NCBI RefSeq assembly: GCF_000243095.1
Contig: NZ_AHJE01000050.1
Coordinates: forward strand, 35,388 to 99,387
Length of the DNA: 64,000 bases
Direction of reading: 5' to 3'
DNA from: Cupriavidus basilensis OR16
Lineage (GTDB): Bacteria; Pseudomonadota; Gammaproteobacteria; Burkholderiales; Burkholderiaceae
Position numbers and translations under genes: made by a program. Under the pieces are notes generated by a model that saw nothing but the letters and a program-made list of their open reading frames with translations, had not been told where the DNA came from and ran no database searches. Below, piece by piece: positions 63,461-64,000 of this stretch (position 1 is the first letter of the stretch; each line of letters starts with the position of its first letter).

Positions 63461-64000
63461 ATGGATATTCCGGGGGAGAAGCTCATCATCAAGCTGTGGG
63501 AGTCGTGCGCGGACAGGGCGATTGGTTCGCTATTGAAGCCCTGGCAGATTAAGCGCGAGGGGCTAGCCCAGGTAGAAGTCCGTAGGCAGGAGACGCTGCT
63601 CCTCGCACAGGCGGAGAAGGACGCTGACGACATTCGGAAGGGATTGAAAATCATCAGTGGTTCGGGCACGGCGATGCGGCTTATCGGTACGGTGGCTCCA
63701 AAGCCTGATGGGAAGGTGGAACCCACGCTTGACCTTGACTCTCTGGCAAGCAGTGTTACACATGCGCGCACTGCCAATGCCATCCGCGAGGAGGTCAATG
63801 TGGCCAAGGCGCTACTGCACGCTGAAGCGACGCTTTCACGCGACGATAGCCCAGTACCGGCTGAGAGCATCAATGATGACTGGATGTACCGTTGGAGGGA
63901 TAGCGCTGCATCCGTATCATCAGAGCAAATGCAGTCGTTATGGGGCAGCGTCTTGGCTGGAGAGGTCAAATCGCCGGGTAGCTTTTCCCTTCGAACGCTC
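63461..64000 (+). CDS. DUF2806 domain protein, runs off the window
   Basis: From an ATG at 63461 the frame stays open for all 180 codons to the window end. It begins MDIPGEKLIIKLWESCADRA, then IGSLLKPWQIKREG with a long charged helix, and later DDWMYRWRDSAASVSSEQMQ with LWGSVLAGEVKSPGSFSLRT, which are the DUF2806 marks. These proteins are of unknown function and occur in accessory and defence regions. GAAGGG lies about eight bases upstream of the start. Confidence 0.75.
   Translation, partial: MDIPGEKLIIKLWESCADRAIGSLLKPWQIKREGLAQVEVRRQETLLLAQAEKDADDIRKGLKIISGSGTAMRLIGTVAPKPDGKVEPTLDLDSLASSVTHARTANAIREEVNVAKALLHAEATLSRDDSPVPAESINDDWMYRWRDSAASVSSEQMQSLWGSVLAGEVKSPGSFSLRTL

Overview
The window looks like chromosomal DNA of a high-GC beta-proteobacterium of the Burkholderiaceae, most likely Cupriavidus or Ralstonia. 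The evidence is the codon use, the abundance of Bug/TctC-type binding proteins and single-gene regulators, and the gene order queE-queD-tadA-ldcA-ybiT at 55.3-59.9 kb, which I recall as a conserved housekeeping block in that group. The genus is an inference.

Layout. 0.1-7 kb: a CAU-anticodon tRNA, a DUF1993 gene, a GlxA-type regulator divergent from a PvdQ-like N-terminal nucleophile acylase, a P4-type integrase scrap and an AraC-type regulator. 6.9-12.5 kb: a broken catabolic cluster (hydroxyacid dehydrogenase, class II aldolase, BASS transporter, acyl-CoA ligase, GST) next to an aldoxime dehydratase. 12.9-20 kb: a frameshifted TrmB-type regulator and a long minus-strand operon (AhpD-like protein, isochorismatase-type hydrolase, XapX-amidohydrolase, DoxX, VOC protein, DUF1275, alginate-export porin). 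A 47-base element is shared by the upstream regions of the aldoxime and AhpD units. 20-29 kb: a cyclase-ATPase-TPR protein, an MFS fragment, an FAH hydrolase with an extradiol-type dioxygenase, and a kinase/response-regulator pair. 30-38 kb: a Gly-rich autotransporter and an argininosuccinate-lyase-like gene with a Bug protein and divergent LysR. 38.4-43.2 kb: a Fur/AraC-controlled siderophore locus whose binding protein and permease are reduced to stumps. 43.4-54.9 kb: cupin, sigma-54 activator, AtuA/DUF4387/Bug, DUF2325, nitroreductase, DUF1993-TetR-MFS and an MFS/LysR pair. 55-60 kb: housekeeping genes. 60-64 kb: an accessory island with an integrase scrap, a DRT2-like reverse transcriptase, DUF1883, a small membrane protein and DUF2806.

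Two things stand out. The first is the island at 60.3-64 kb: a single reverse transcriptase with a YCDD active site and about 350 bases of structured non-coding DNA upstream, resembling DRT2 anti-phage systems. The second is a recurring lesion. About sixteen genes keep a recognisable start and end but have lost an internal block, often the catalytic part (HxH of the aldolase and amidohydrolase, phospho-acceptor His of the kinase, centre of the acyl-CoA ligase, most of the siderophore-binding protein). Some junctions are in frame and some are not, and even queE is affected. This is either unusual deletion-driven decay or systematic loss of sequence during assembly, and it should be settled before any of these genes is interpreted functionally.
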